Shown: positions 26,605 to 35,824 of the stretch, piece after piece
Numbering within the stretch: position 1 is the first letter of the stretch
How the letters are laid out: the number at the start of each line of letters is the position of its first letter
Source of the DNA: Bdellovibrionales bacterium RIFOXYD12_FULL_39_22
GTDB lineage: Bacteria > Bdellovibrionota > Bacteriovoracia > Bacteriovoracales > Bacteriovoracaceae
Direction of reading: 5' to 3'
DNA length: 64,000 nt
Assembly (NCBI GenBank): GCA_001770205.1
Contig: MEQL01000055.1
Location: 1 to 64,000 of the forward strand
The notes under the pieces: model-generated
Database searches by the model: none
Seen by the model: only the letters and a program-made list of their open reading frames with translations
Told to the model about the DNA's origin: nothing
Translations under genes and position numbers: made by a program

Positions 26605-29221
26605 AAAGTTCAATCATAAAATAATGGGCAATTTCGGAATGCTCTCTATTTCAGCACTCTGGCTGGCCATTCTTTCCGGCCTTCCGCTAATTATTTTTTA
26701 TGATGTTCGGGCGCCCTATCTGAGCATCCAAGAAATTCTTATTCGCTATCCAATAATCCAACTATTTCGCTCTATTCATTACTGGTCGGCACAATTGTTA
26801 ATTATTTTTGCCATTTTTCATAGCGTCGAAATGATGATTGGAATTAACGCTAAAGAAAAAAATAAAATCATTTTTTCCACTTGGTGGCCCGCGGCCTTTG
26901 CCTTTCCTATTCTTCTTTTCATCATGCTCTCTGGATACATCCTCAAAGGAGATAGCGAAGGAAAACTTGCCGCACAGATTTTTTCTGAACTTTTATGGCC
27001 TCCCGTAAAATATTTTCTTTTGGGCAACACCAATAATAACGGATGGCAAACCCTCTACTTGCAGCATGCTTCAATGGCAACTATCTTGCTATTGGCCGCA
27101 GTCTTGGCCCATGCCAAGAGAATTTGGCCGTCCTTCTCTGATTGGCCAATCGTCTCTTTCTTAGTTGTCCTTCTGGCAATTTTTTTTCCAATCGGTTTGC
27201 ATAGTGAGTTTTATTTAAAAACCCAAGGCCCATGGTATTTTCTTCCTCTTCAAGAAATTCTGCATTGGCAAAATGATCCCGCAATCTTGCCATATATTCT
27301 GCTAATACTTTATCTTTTCTTTTTTTTCTTTCCTCGATTTTCTTGGCGCTTGCGTTCTTTGCTTAAATTTTTTTTCTCTCTCTTTGGCCTAATATTCATT
27401 TCACTTATCTTTTTTGTTTTCTTCTTTCGAGGCGCTTATTGGGCCATTACTATTCCCAAAGACCCCTGGCCTAACACCAATATTTACAACTCCATTTACA
27501 GCTACTTCCCGGATAAAAAAGCAATCACCCAAGATACTCCAAGGGTGAATGGCCGCAGCGAGGGTTGTCTTCTTTGTCATCAACAAGAATTTGGTTTTGC
27601 AACCTCACATAATCCAAAGGCCATTGGATGCAGTAGTTGTCATTTGGGAAATATTTTTTCTGCCAATAAAACCACTGCCCACCAAAATATGATTCTTCTT
27701 CCAGGGAACATTAATAATATAGAGCAAGCACGCTTGACTTGTGGGGCAACTAATTGTCACGCCGAAATTGTTGAACGTGTAGATAAATCACTAATGAATA
27801 GTATGCGCGGAGTTATTGCCGTTGATCGCTTTGCTTTTGGTGAAAAAAAAATCCCTAATGGAACCGACTCGGTTAAACAACTTGGCGGAAGTAGTGCCGA
27901 TACTCACTTAAAACAATTATGTACCATGTGTCATCTTGGGAATGTAAAAAAAGAAAGTGGCCCAATTAACGAACTATCGCGGGGAGGCGGCTGTATGGCC
28001 TGTCATCTTAATTATGATGACGGCCAAAAAGATAATAAAAACTATCACCCTGCCCTTACTCTCCAAATTAAAAGTGAACATTGCTTTGGATGCCATAGTC
28101 GCTCTGGCCGCATAAGTACTAACTATCAAGGATGGCACGAAAGCAAACTAACGGCCGCCGAACTACCAACTCATTCCAGCGCAAGTTATCGCCTACTGGC
28201 CGATCAACGTGTTTTTGAAAAGAAGGAGGCAGATGTTCACTTTTTAGCGGGAATGGAATGCATAGATTGTCATACCTCTCGCGAAGCTATGGGTGATGGC
28301 AACATACATCTCCATCAAGAAAAACAGACAGAAATTACATGCATCGATTGCCATCAAAACGGCCCCCTTCCTACCGTCGGATGGGATCAGCTTAGTGATG
28401 AAGATCGAAAAATAATTCGACTGCGCAATAATGGGAAGGAAGAGAGACCGCGACAGTTTTTAAAAATTGGCAAAAGCAATAAAGCGCTGCCTTTTGCCTT
28501 TCTTAATCCACAAGGTGATTTAATTATGCAGGGAAAAAATTCTAAAAAAATTTTTCGCCTCAAAGGCCCGACTATTCAATGTACCCAAACCATGCCAGGA
28601 CATGAACGCCTGGCATGTCATAGTTGCCACTCTTCTTGGGCCCCGCAGTGTTTAAGTTGCCACACTCAACAAAGTGGCCGCGGAATTTGGCAAGAATTTT
28701 CCGACTCCTTTCTCTCCGATGCTCCGCCCCTGGGAATCGTTCCCGGCCCAAATAATCAAGAAAAAATTGTTCCATTTATTCCCGGAATGGTTATGACGAT
28801 CTCTACCGATATACCAAAGAATAAAAAATTTGTTCGCCTTTTTGCCCCCACCGTGCCTCATACCACGGGCAAAAAAAGTCGCAGCTGCATCTCTTGCCAT
28901 CTCTCTAGCAATGCACTAGGGGCCGGACGCGGCGATTTATCTTATAATAGCATTGACACAACTTTTAATTTTTATCCACGCTATAGCGCTCTCTCTGATC
29001 AGCTTCCTGCCGATGCCTGGACTGCCTTTTTAAAAGATGGCCCTCCAAATTCTACCCGTATAGATGCTCGACCATTTAATCGTAAGGAGCAGCTAAAAAT
29101 TTTAAATGTGGGCCTCTGCCTTTCTTGTCACCCCTACGAAGAAAAAAATATTCGCTGGATTTATCACAATTTCAAAAGATCTATCTCTAAAATGAGCAAG
29201 CGTTGCCGAATATTGCAATGA
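26591..29221 (+). CDS. Cytochrome b (b6-type) fused to a dodecahaem cytochrome c
   Basis: 876 residues from the ATG at 26591, with GAGGT 6 bases upstream. Residues 1-285 hold about seven membrane helices. Helix B has the haem His pair H-X13-H (SIHYWSAQ ... IFHS) and helix D H-X14-H (LQHASM ... LAHA), the spacing known for b6-type cytochromes. From residue 326 to about 845 I count eleven CxxCH motifs (for example CLLCH, CSSCH, CTMCH, CMACH, CFGCH, CIDCH twice, CISCH) and one CX4CH (CGATNCH), so up to 12 c-type haems on the outer side. With the Rieske protein it should oxidise quinol and pass electrons along a haem wire instead of to cytochrome c1. The c-type part has no separate gene. Confidence 0.9.
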   Translation: MNFFKKFNHKIMGNFGMLSISALWLAILSGLPLIIFYDVRAPYLSIQEILIRYPIIQLFRSIHYWSAQLLIIFAIFHSVEMMIGINAKEKNKIIFSTWWPAAFAFPILLFIMLSGYILKGDSEGKLAAQIFSELLWPPVKYFLLGNTNNNGWQTLYLQHASMATILLLAAVLAHAKRIWPSFSDWPIVSFLVVLLAIFFPIGLHSEFYLKTQGPWYFLPLQEILHWQNDPAILPYILLILYLFFFFFPRFSWRLRSLLKFFFSLFGLIFISLIFFVFFFRGAYWAITIPKDPWPNTNIYNSIYSYFPDKKAITQDTPRVNGRSEGCLLCHQQEFGFATSHNPKAIGCSSCHLGNIFSANKTTAHQNMILLPGNINNIEQARLTCGATNCHAEIVERVDKSLMNSMRGVIAVDRFAFGEKKIPNGTDSVKQLGGSSADTHLKQLCTMCHLGNVKKESGPINELSRGGGCMACHLNYDDGQKDNKNYHPALTLQIKSEHCFGCHSRSGRISTNYQGWHESKLTAAELPTHSSASYRLLADQRVFEKKEADVHFLAGMECIDCHTSREAMGDGNIHLHQEKQTEITCIDCHQNGPLPTVGWDQLSDEDRKIIRLRNNGKEERPRQFLKIGKSNKALPFAFLNPQGDLIMQGKNSKKIFRLKGPTIQCTQTMPGHERLACHSCHSSWAPQCLSCHTQQSGRGIWQEFSDSFLSDAPPLGIVPGPNNQEKIVPFIPGMVMTISTDIPKNKKFVRLFAPTVPHTTGKKSRSCISCHLSSNALGAGRGDLSYNSIDTTFNFYPRYSALSDQLPADAWTAFLKDGPPNSTRIDARPFNRKEQLKILNVGLCLSCHPYEEKNIRWIYHNFKRSISKMSKRCRILQ

Positions 29222-29282
29222 CATCTTCCTATTTCTTTGATAAGAATATCTCTTATTATCCACCACATCTTGAGAAATACCT

Positions 29283-30413
29283 ATGAATAAAGTTGAAGAT
29301 TTTTATAAACTACTCCGCGAACATAACATCGATTTTTTTGCAGGAGTTCCTGATTCTTTTTTACAAAATTTTTGCGCCTATATTTCTAATAACGTCGATA
29401 GCAAAATGCACCTCACGGCGGCCAATGAAGGCGGTGCCATTGCGCTGGCCGTTGGACATCATTTGGCCACCGGGAAAATTCCACTTGTCTATATGCAAAA
29501 CTCTGGGCTGGGCAATGCGGTAAATCCACTCCTTTCCTTAGCAGACCCCGAGGTCTATTCCATCCCAATGGTTTTATTAATTGGTTGGCGCGGCCGTCCT
29601 GGCGAAAAAGATGAGCCTCAACATGTAAAACAAGGCCGTGTGCAAAATGCACTATTAGAGGCGATGGAGATTAAATATCAAATTCTTGGCAATAATTATC
29701 AAGAAAGTGTTAACGATTTGATCAATTATGCAAAAGAGTCCAAGCGGCCAGTGGCATTTATATGCCCTAAAGATTTTTGGGAAAAAGAGCAATACCCTAA
29801 AGCAAACGCTGGGTATGATTATAAGTTGCCTCGTGAAACGGCAATTGAAAAAATTGCCTTGGCCTGTAAAGATTCTTTAATCGTCTCTACTACCGGGAAA
29901 GCATCACGCGAACTTTTTGAAATTCGCAAAAAATATAATTTGCCACACAATAGCGATTTTTTAACGGTTGGTAGTATGGGACATTGCTCACAAATTGCCT
30001 TGGGATTGGCAAAATTCACCTCTAAAAATGTTGTCTGCCTGGATGGTGATGGCGCGCTGATTATGCATTTAGGAGCACTACCTATCATCGGCTCTCAATC
30101 CCCTGAAAATTTATTGCATATCCTATTAAACAATGGTGCCCATGAGTCTGTCGGTGGACAGGCCACCGTCGCTTTCAGCTATGATTTCTCCAAAGTAGCG
30201 GCCAACTTTGGATATAAAAATTTTGCGCTAGTAGATAACGAAGATGACTTAATTTCTACCTTAAACAAAATGAAGCATTCTCCTGGACCTAATTTTATCG
30301 AAGTTCGCCTATCAACCCACTCTCGCAAAGACCTCGGTCGCCCAACAGAAACGCCAATTAATAACAAAAACAGTTTTATGGAATTAGTTAAAAAAAATGA
30401 CAAACATAAATGA
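29283..30413 (+). CDS. aepY: Phosphonopyruvate decarboxylase
   Basis: 376 residues, ThDP-dependent. The N-terminal part (DFFAGVPDSFLQNF; TAANEGGAIALAVGHH with the catalytic Glu) and the C-terminal ThDP-binding motif (CLDGDGALIMHLGAL ... LLNNGAHESVGGQ) match phosphonopyruvate decarboxylases, which turn phosphonopyruvate into phosphonoacetaldehyde and CO2. This step pulls the unfavourable PEP mutase reaction forward in phosphonate synthesis. Sulfopyruvate decarboxylase is a relative, but a fused single chain of this size next to an Fe-ADH favours the phosphonate role. First gene of a tight three-gene operon; the stop overlaps the next gene by 17 bases. PEP mutase (aepX) is not in the window. 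Confidence 0.88.
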   Translation: MNKVEDFYKLLREHNIDFFAGVPDSFLQNFCAYISNNVDSKMHLTAANEGGAIALAVGHHLATGKIPLVYMQNSGLGNAVNPLLSLADPEVYSIPMVLLIGWRGRPGEKDEPQHVKQGRVQNALLEAMEIKYQILGNNYQESVNDLINYAKESKRPVAFICPKDFWEKEQYPKANAGYDYKLPRETAIEKIALACKDSLIVSTTGKASRELFEIRKKYNLPHNSDFLTVGSMGHCSQIALGLAKFTSKNVVCLDGDGALIMHLGALPIIGSQSPENLLHILLNNGAHESVGGQATVAFSYDFSKVAANFGYKNFALVDNEDDLISTLNKMKHSPGPNFIEVRLSTHSRKDLGRPTETPINNKNSFMELVKKNDKHK

Positions 30414-31509
30414 AATTTTTAATCCAGTAAAAGTTTTTGCGGGAAGAGGGGCCATCGATAAACTTCCGGCAATTTTAGACAAAAGACGTTATGCCATTTT
30501 ATCCAGCAATGTTTTTTTGCGCATGAATTGGCAGCGCTTTTTCCCTCATGCCCAAATCCAAGTTACCTCTGTAAAATCTAATCCTACCGTTGATGATTTG
30601 TTAAAACATCTAAAAGAATTTAGCTCTTTTGAAGGCGATACCATCGTAGCAATTGGTGGCGGTAGCGTAATTGATGTTGCAAAAGTTTTAAGCGTTGTTA
30701 AAACTAATAATAAAAACGTACTGCTTGAATACTTGCAAAACAGCAAAAAAGTAGAGAAAAAAAATTATGACTTAATTGCTATTCCAACTACTGCCGGAAC
30801 CGGCTCCGAGGTAACTCCCTTCGCTACCATCTGGGATGAGACAAGCAAGAAAAAGTATTCGATTAACTCTCCTCTTATTTTCCCACAGATTGCCATCGTT
30901 GATAGTGACTTAATGAGTTCTTTGGATTTTTCTCTTACGGCCATAACCGGCCTTGATGCGCTATCTCATGCTTTCGAATCATTATGGAATAAAAACTGGA
31001 CAGTCTACAATAAGGCCCTTGCATTAGAGGCCATCAATAATATTTTAGATCATCTTCCGCCACTGCTTGATGATTTGACTAACGCTCAACATCGAGAAAA
31101 AATAAGTTATGCCAGTCTCTTGGCCGGGCTTTGTATTAGTCATACCAAGACGGCCATTGCGCATTCCATCTCCTATCCGCTGACCCTACATCTTAACGCT
31201 CCTCATGGACTAGCGGCCGGGGCCTTCTTGCCACAAATTTTTGAGCTTAATTTGAAAAAAGATAGTAACGATCACATGCAATCTATTTTAACGGAACTAT
31301 CTGGTGCCAACAGATTAGCGGCCCGACTAGATCGATTATATCAAAAACTTGATGCCAAAAATCTTTTCGCTCTTTTGCACGAAAATAGAGAAAAAGTTTT
31401 TGCTCTTATCCCAGAAATGTTTGATCCCAACCGAGCACTAAATAATCTAACAGCTCTTTCTCTTGATGATATTGAATTAATTCTAAGTAACTTTTTTTAT
31501 AAAAAATAA
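30397..31509 (+). CDS. Iron-containing alcohol dehydrogenase, probable phosphonoacetaldehyde reductase
   Basis: 370 residues. NAD(P)-binding GGGSVIDVAKV and the family signatures IPTTAGTGSEVT, GLDALSHAFESLW, AIAHSISYPL and NAPHGLAAGAF supply the Asp and three His iron ligands. Next to a phosphonopyruvate decarboxylase, the expected substrate is phosphonoacetaldehyde, reduced to 2-hydroxyethylphosphonate (PhpC-type activity). An aminotransferase that would give 2-aminoethylphosphonate is absent from this operon. The start overlaps the upstream gene. Confidence 0.85.
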   Translation: MTNINEIFNPVKVFAGRGAIDKLPAILDKRRYAILSSNVFLRMNWQRFFPHAQIQVTSVKSNPTVDDLLKHLKEFSSFEGDTIVAIGGGSVIDVAKVLSVVKTNNKNVLLEYLQNSKKVEKKNYDLIAIPTTAGTGSEVTPFATIWDETSKKKYSINSPLIFPQIAIVDSDLMSSLDFSLTAITGLDALSHAFESLWNKNWTVYNKALALEAINNILDHLPPLLDDLTNAQHREKISYASLLAGLCISHTKTAIAHSISYPLTLHLNAPHGLAAGAFLPQIFELNLKKDSNDHMQSILTELSGANRLAARLDRLYQKLDAKNLFALLHENREKVFALIPEMFDPNRALNNLTALSLDDIELILSNFFYKK

Positions 31510-31526
31510 CCGCTTGGAGTAGCACA

Positions 31527-32663
31527 ATGGGAATCTTCCATGAAATAGGTGAAGCAATAAGATATTTTAGCGCTAGTAAAAAACACCCGGAAATTACTTT
31601 TTATTCCGAAAGCGGAATTTATTATCAGAACTTTCGTGCCACTATTGATGAATTACTGGCAAAATCTGGTTACACTCTTTTGTATATAACCTCTGATCAA
31701 AAAGATCCCATTTGGGAAATTGCTAAAAAAAATAACCGCCTTCGCCCCTTTTTTATAAAAGGACTCTTGCCAATTATTTTCCCTTTCATTAGTACTAAAA
31801 CAGTCATTCTTACTATGAGTGATTTACATAATTTTCACATCAAGCGCTCTACTAACCAAGTAAATCACATCTATATTTTTCATGCGATAAATAGCACTCA
31901 TATGGTCTATAATCCTCGGGCGTTTGACCACTACGACACTATCTTTTGCGTAGGTAAACATCACACTGAAGAAATTCGCAAAACTGAAGAAATCTATAAA
32001 TTACCGGCCAAGACTCTCATAGACGTCGGTTATAGTTGGTTAGAAGATTTGGAAAGTGCATACAAAAACGCAACATCAATAAAAGCTAAATCTCGCCCGA
32101 AAATATTAATTGCTCCCTCCTGGAATGCCCAAAATCTTTTAGAGTCCTCTATCGATCCAATTCTTACCAAACTTTTACCTCATGATTTTGATCTTGTGCT
32201 AAGGCCTCACCCCGAATTTATAAAGCGCAAAGCGACACTTTTAAGTGCTATTATTGAAAAATATAGGGGCCACCACAATCTTGAGATTGAAACCGATTCG
32301 GCCCAAAGTAGTAGTGTTAAGGAGGCCGATCTTCTAATTACCGACTGGTCGGGTATTGGATTTGAGTTTTCTTTTTCTATGTTAAAACCTGTTATATACA
32401 TTCAAACTCCCATGAAAGTGCACAATCCAGATTATGAAAAAATTGGAATTGTTCCTCTCGAAATTAAAATTCGTCCTTTGGCCGGCGAAGTAGTTGAACT
32501 ATCCCGGGTGGATGAGATCGATCAAATTGTCATCCGGTCCCTGCAAGATAAAGAACGCAACAAAGAACAATTAATAAAATTGCGCTCTGATCATATTTTT
32601 AACTGGGGAAAGTCTGGTGCGGTTGGTGCAGATTATATAATTAACTACTGCCAGAAAAAATAA
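31527..32663 (+). CDS. CDP-glycerol glycerophosphotransferase-like transferase
   Basis: 378 residues. The C-terminal GT-B-like half carries LIAPSWNAQN, LVLRPHPEF (active-site His), DLLITDWSGIGFEFS and KPVIYIQTP, the pattern of TagB/TagF-type enzymes that move polyol-phosphate from CDP to an acceptor. In a Gram-negative phosphonate operon the natural inference is transfer of a CMP-activated hydroxyethyl- or aminoethylphosphonate to a lipid or polysaccharide. No cytidylyltransferase is present nearby. Starts 17 bases after the dehydrogenase stop. Confidence 0.82.
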   Translation: MGIFHEIGEAIRYFSASKKHPEITFYSESGIYYQNFRATIDELLAKSGYTLLYITSDQKDPIWEIAKKNNRLRPFFIKGLLPIIFPFISTKTVILTMSDLHNFHIKRSTNQVNHIYIFHAINSTHMVYNPRAFDHYDTIFCVGKHHTEEIRKTEEIYKLPAKTLIDVGYSWLEDLESAYKNATSIKAKSRPKILIAPSWNAQNLLESSIDPILTKLLPHDFDLVLRPHPEFIKRKATLLSAIIEKYRGHHNLEIETDSAQSSSVKEADLLITDWSGIGFEFSFSMLKPVIYIQTPMKVHNPDYEKIGIVPLEIKIRPLAGEVVELSRVDEIDQIVIRSLQDKERNKEQLIKLRSDHIFNWGKSGAVGADYIINYCQKK

Positions 32664-32689
32664 TATCCGAAGAGTAGCTAGGGGAAAAA

Positions 32690-33523
32690 TCAGATGCCCA
32701 AGAATGCCATTACTTTTTGCAGATCACTCCAAGTTGTGCGTTTCATATTGGGATTGATAATCAAAAGCTCTGGATGAAAAATGGGAACAAGATCAAATTT
32801 ATGTACTCGATTTTTATAACCAATACTTTTAGGATAAAAGTTACCATGTACTAATGATAGTCTAGAGTCGGGCCCTAGAAAAAACTTGGTCGGAATCGCA
32901 CCCATTGTAATAACCACTTGTGGCCGATAATAAAAAATCTCATAGTGTAGATAATTTAAACAATTAGAATAACTGCCTTCAAAATTTTGTAAATCACCCT
33001 CTAGTAGTGAACATTTTATTGAATAACTTTTTAAATAATCACCCTGAGCAAACTTCATGGCCGCGATCATTTTATCGAGCAGATCATCTTGCTGCTCAAC
33101 CAAAGCTCGACTTTTTTCATCAACAATTCGCGGATAGTCCAGAACAAACAACGCCTTTATTTTTTTGCCACTACCAAGATTATCATATTGCGCAGAGGAT
33201 ATATCCAAACGCTTTATGCGCTTAGCTGCGTCCAGATGGAAGCAGCTATGGCAACTGCTAATAATTTCTCCCAACTGCGTAGGAGAATCCATTCCAATAT
33301 CTTTTAAAATGATGTCCGCCCCCATTAAGGCAAAATCATCGGCCACCTCGGGCCCGCTTTCGGCATCTTGCTCAACTTCATTGCCATCAAGATTATCTAT
33401 AGGCAAACAAAACTCTTCCTGCGCGGAAGATTCTGCCCAGTAAGCGGGAGGAAACAGCTCTTCTAGAAAAGACTTTTTTTCGCTAAAAAAACTATTATTT
33501 TGAACTTTAAATATTTCTTCCAT
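32690..33523 (-). CDS. Family-4-like uracil-DNA glycosylase with a degenerate motif 1
   Basis: 277 residues. Residues 1-85 are a poorly conserved acidic stretch. Fe-S cluster Cys residues are visible as SCHSC (two), SIKC and YSNC (one each), in the order of family-4 UDGs. The C-terminal motif FHPELLIINP is intact, as are the RPQVVITMGAIPTKFF strand and LVHGNF. The first motif, normally GEGPG with the catalytic residue region, reads FVLDYPRIV, and the PFVG segment is missing. The protein may therefore bind rather than excise uracil, or have another lesion. It lies near uvrC but on a separate transcript, with no Shine-Dalgarno visible. Confidence 0.7.
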   Translation of the reverse strand: MEEIFKVQNNSFFSEKKSFLEELFPPAYWAESSAQEEFCLPIDNLDGNEVEQDAESGPEVADDFALMGADIILKDIGMDSPTQLGEIISSCHSCFHLDAAKRIKRLDISSAQYDNLGSGKKIKALFVLDYPRIVDEKSRALVEQQDDLLDKMIAAMKFAQGDYLKSYSIKCSLLEGDLQNFEGSYSNCLNYLHYEIFYYRPQVVITMGAIPTKFFLGPDSRLSLVHGNFYPKSIGYKNRVHKFDLVPIFHPELLIINPNMKRTTWSDLQKVMAFLGI

Positions 33524-33696
33524 AAATTTTAGTAAAAAAAATTGCCTACCACTTTTATGGAAAAAAAATCCATAAGTCCACAGTTAAAGTATAAAAAAAT
33601 TAAATCTGTAAAGTTACCATTTCATCTTCCGAAAGTTTTAATCAGAAGTGATTGATGTTCAGACTTAATGCGGACGTTTTTTCATTGAGGAGTTAT

Positions 33697-33918
33697 ATGT
33701 CATCATCTGAAATGGATTTAGATTATAAAATTGAACTGTTCGAAGAGTATTACGGTGATGTGGATCATGTGAAAAAACTCATGAATGAGTGCAACATATG
33801 TAGTTCTAAATTAGTTCTCTCTCATCTCTCCGATTATACCAACATGGTGATCAAAGAGACGGCAAGATGCCCTGAGTGTGGTTCTAATAACCGAAAATTT
33901 GTACACATCATAAACTAA
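33697..33918 (+). CDS. Small zinc-ribbon protein
   Basis: 73 residues from the ATG at 33697, which follows TGAGGAG with 5 bases between; the frame from 33652 lacks such a site. Two Cys pairs (CNIC and CPEC, separated by about 30 residues) should bind one zinc. The acidic N-terminus (YKIELFEEYYGDVDHVKKLM) is probably helical. Role unknown; a nucleic-acid or protein adaptor is possible. It converges with uvrC 15 bases downstream. Confidence 0.75.
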   Translation: MSSSEMDLDYKIELFEEYYGDVDHVKKLMNECNICSSKLVLSHLSDYTNMVIKETARCPECGSNNRKFVHIIN

Positions 33919-33933
33919 ATAATCTAGGAAAAA

Positions 33934-35652
33934 CTATTTAAAAAGACGCTGACGCTCTTTTTTATGGTGCAGTCGCCGAGAAAAACGATGTGCTTCATCT
34001 CGCATGGCAACAAGAATCGAAAACAAAGCTCGATTTTTGGAAAGTTCATAAGGATTAGTTCGCCCAGGGAGATATAGTCGCTCGACACTTCGCTCCACCT
34101 TTTCTCCCTTGCTTCCAGCATCCTTTCCCCGATGAATTACTTTTGACTTTGCAATTGCGACACAGGGTATTTTTAACCCCCAATCGCTTAACACACCAAC
34201 AAAAACTGCCAATTGTCCTCGCCCCCCGTCAACAACAAAAACATCCGGAAGATTACCATGGCCAATTCTACGCCCCAACAACTCTTTTAACATTTCAAAA
34301 TCATTATTGCCTTCTGGCCGTTCTTCTAAATGATAATGACGATATTGTTTTTTATCTGGCACTCCGTTATAAAAAACTACTTGTGCGGCAGTTGGAGATT
34401 TTCCCTGCCAAATGGCAACATCAAATGCTTCCAAAATAATTGGACGCTCAGCTAGTCCAAGTAGTTTCTGCAACACTTCCAGCCCCTCATAACGATTTGT
34501 ATTATTTTTTTTGCGAAACAGTTGATACTCCTGCGCATTTTTCAAGGTCGCATCTATCAACAATTGATTAGCATTTGACGGGAGTATGGCCGTTGTTGCC
34601 ACAGGATCTATTATGGACAACGCTTTGGATAATAAATCATTTTTTTCGCTGGAAAAATTGGTCACTATTTTCGGAGGAATTCCACCATTATCTTCAGTAT
34701 AGTATTGCAAAACTAAAGTTAAAACTTCATCCTCAACATCATCTTGCTCACTAAAACAGCTTTCTCTCGAAAAATATAAACTTTTGTTTCCCACTAAAAT
34801 ATTATTTCTTATTGTACTAATTACAACATCAACCAACTCTCCAGCATAAAAAGCAACACAATCTAAATCGGAAACTCCACCCCCAAGATTTAGCTCAACA
34901 CTATTTTGCCCATAGTTTTGCTTAACGAATGTCGATAGAACGGCAATATCATCACGCAAAGTGGCGGCATACTCAAAATGCTCTTGTTTTGCATGTGCCA
35001 ACATTTCTTGTTCCATTCTTTTTATAATTTTAAAACTCTTACCTTCAAAAAAATCCAAGGCCCCTCGCAAAGCGACTTCATACTCCTGAGCAGAAATAAG
35101 CTTTACGCACGGAGCACTACACTGGCCAAGCTGTTGCAGGAGGCAAGCTTGTTTTTTTGACTTAAACTCACTCAGAGAGCAATCTCGTAGTTTGAAAAAT
35201 TTAATTAGAATTTTTATAACTAGCGAAATATTGCTCCCCGTAGGAAAAGGCCCCCAGGTTTTTCGCAAGGCCCCACTTTTTACTCGTCGCAAATACTTCA
35301 GGGTTGGAAAATCCTCATTAAAATCGACAGCAAGATATGGATAGCTTTTATCGTCTTTTAAAAGAATATTATATTTGGGTAGATATTTTTTAATTAAATT
35401 ATTTTCCAACACAAAGGCCTCTGCCTCCGTTGCTGTGACAATAAAGTCAAATTTCTTGATATGTTTAATCAATAACTCGTTTTTTAAGTTTTTCTGCGAA
35501 TTATTAAAATAAGAAACAACTCTTGCTTTTAAGCTCTTTGCCTTACCAACGTAAATAACCTGGCCATCTTCTCTTTTCATTAAATAACATCCAGGAAGTG
35601 ACGGAAGATTATTTGCTTGCTCTTGCAGATTCAAGGTTATTCTCCAGGGCAA
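33934..35652 (-). CDS. uvrC: Excinuclease ABC subunit C, lacking the C-terminal HhH module
   Basis: 572 residues. The GIY-YIG nuclease domain (LPGCYLMKREDGQVIYVGK, AKSLKARV) makes the 3' incision. The Cys-rich region (KKQACLLQQLGQCSAPC) and the UVR motif (around residues 200-240, with HFEYAATLRDDIAVL) bind UvrB. The RNase H-like domain (LLIDATLKN, VVFYNG, FVVDGGRGQL, DEAHRFSRRLHH) makes the 5' incision. Typical UvrC is about 600 residues or more and ends in a tandem helix-hairpin-helix; this one stops at KKERQRLFK with none. The upstream region has a tandem ACTTTCTTT repeat. Confidence 0.95.
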   Translation of the reverse strand: MPWRITLNLQEQANNLPSLPGCYLMKREDGQVIYVGKAKSLKARVVSYFNNSQKNLKNELLIKHIKKFDFIVTATEAEAFVLENNLIKKYLPKYNILLKDDKSYPYLAVDFNEDFPTLKYLRRVKSGALRKTWGPFPTGSNISLVIKILIKFFKLRDCSLSEFKSKKQACLLQQLGQCSAPCVKLISAQEYEVALRGALDFFEGKSFKIIKRMEQEMLAHAKQEHFEYAATLRDDIAVLSTFVKQNYGQNSVELNLGGGVSDLDCVAFYAGELVDVVISTIRNNILVGNKSLYFSRESCFSEQDDVEDEVLTLVLQYYTEDNGGIPPKIVTNFSSEKNDLLSKALSIIDPVATTAILPSNANQLLIDATLKNAQEYQLFRKKNNTNRYEGLEVLQKLLGLAERPIILEAFDVAIWQGKSPTAAQVVFYNGVPDKKQYRHYHLEERPEGNNDFEMLKELLGRRIGHGNLPDVFVVDGGRGQLAVFVGVLSDWGLKIPCVAIAKSKVIHRGKDAGSKGEKVERSVERLYLPGRTNPYELSKNRALFSILVAMRDEAHRFSRRLHHKKERQRLFK

Positions 35653-35670
35653 TGAACATTTACATTCTGT

Positions 35671-35702
35671 ACTTTCTTACTTTCTTTACTTTCTTTACTT
35701 TC
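35671..35702 (-). repeat. Tandem ACTTTCTT(T) repeat upstream of uvrC
   Basis: Three full copies and one partial copy of an 8-9-base unit (ACTTTCTT, ACTTTCTTT, ACTTTCTTT, ACTTTC) lie 19 bases upstream of the uvrC start codon. On the uvrC strand they read as GAAAGTAAA. Short tandem units at this place could vary in number and change expression. Confidence 0.6.
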
Positions 35703-35824
35703 AACAGGTTTAGTTATAATATGTCCCGTTTCTTCTAGTCAAAAGTAACACAATTGTTGAAGTACAACAGCTCTTCATTGTCCCAGAGAACTGTCGCTTT
35801 AACAACAAACCTATAGGGGTCTTT

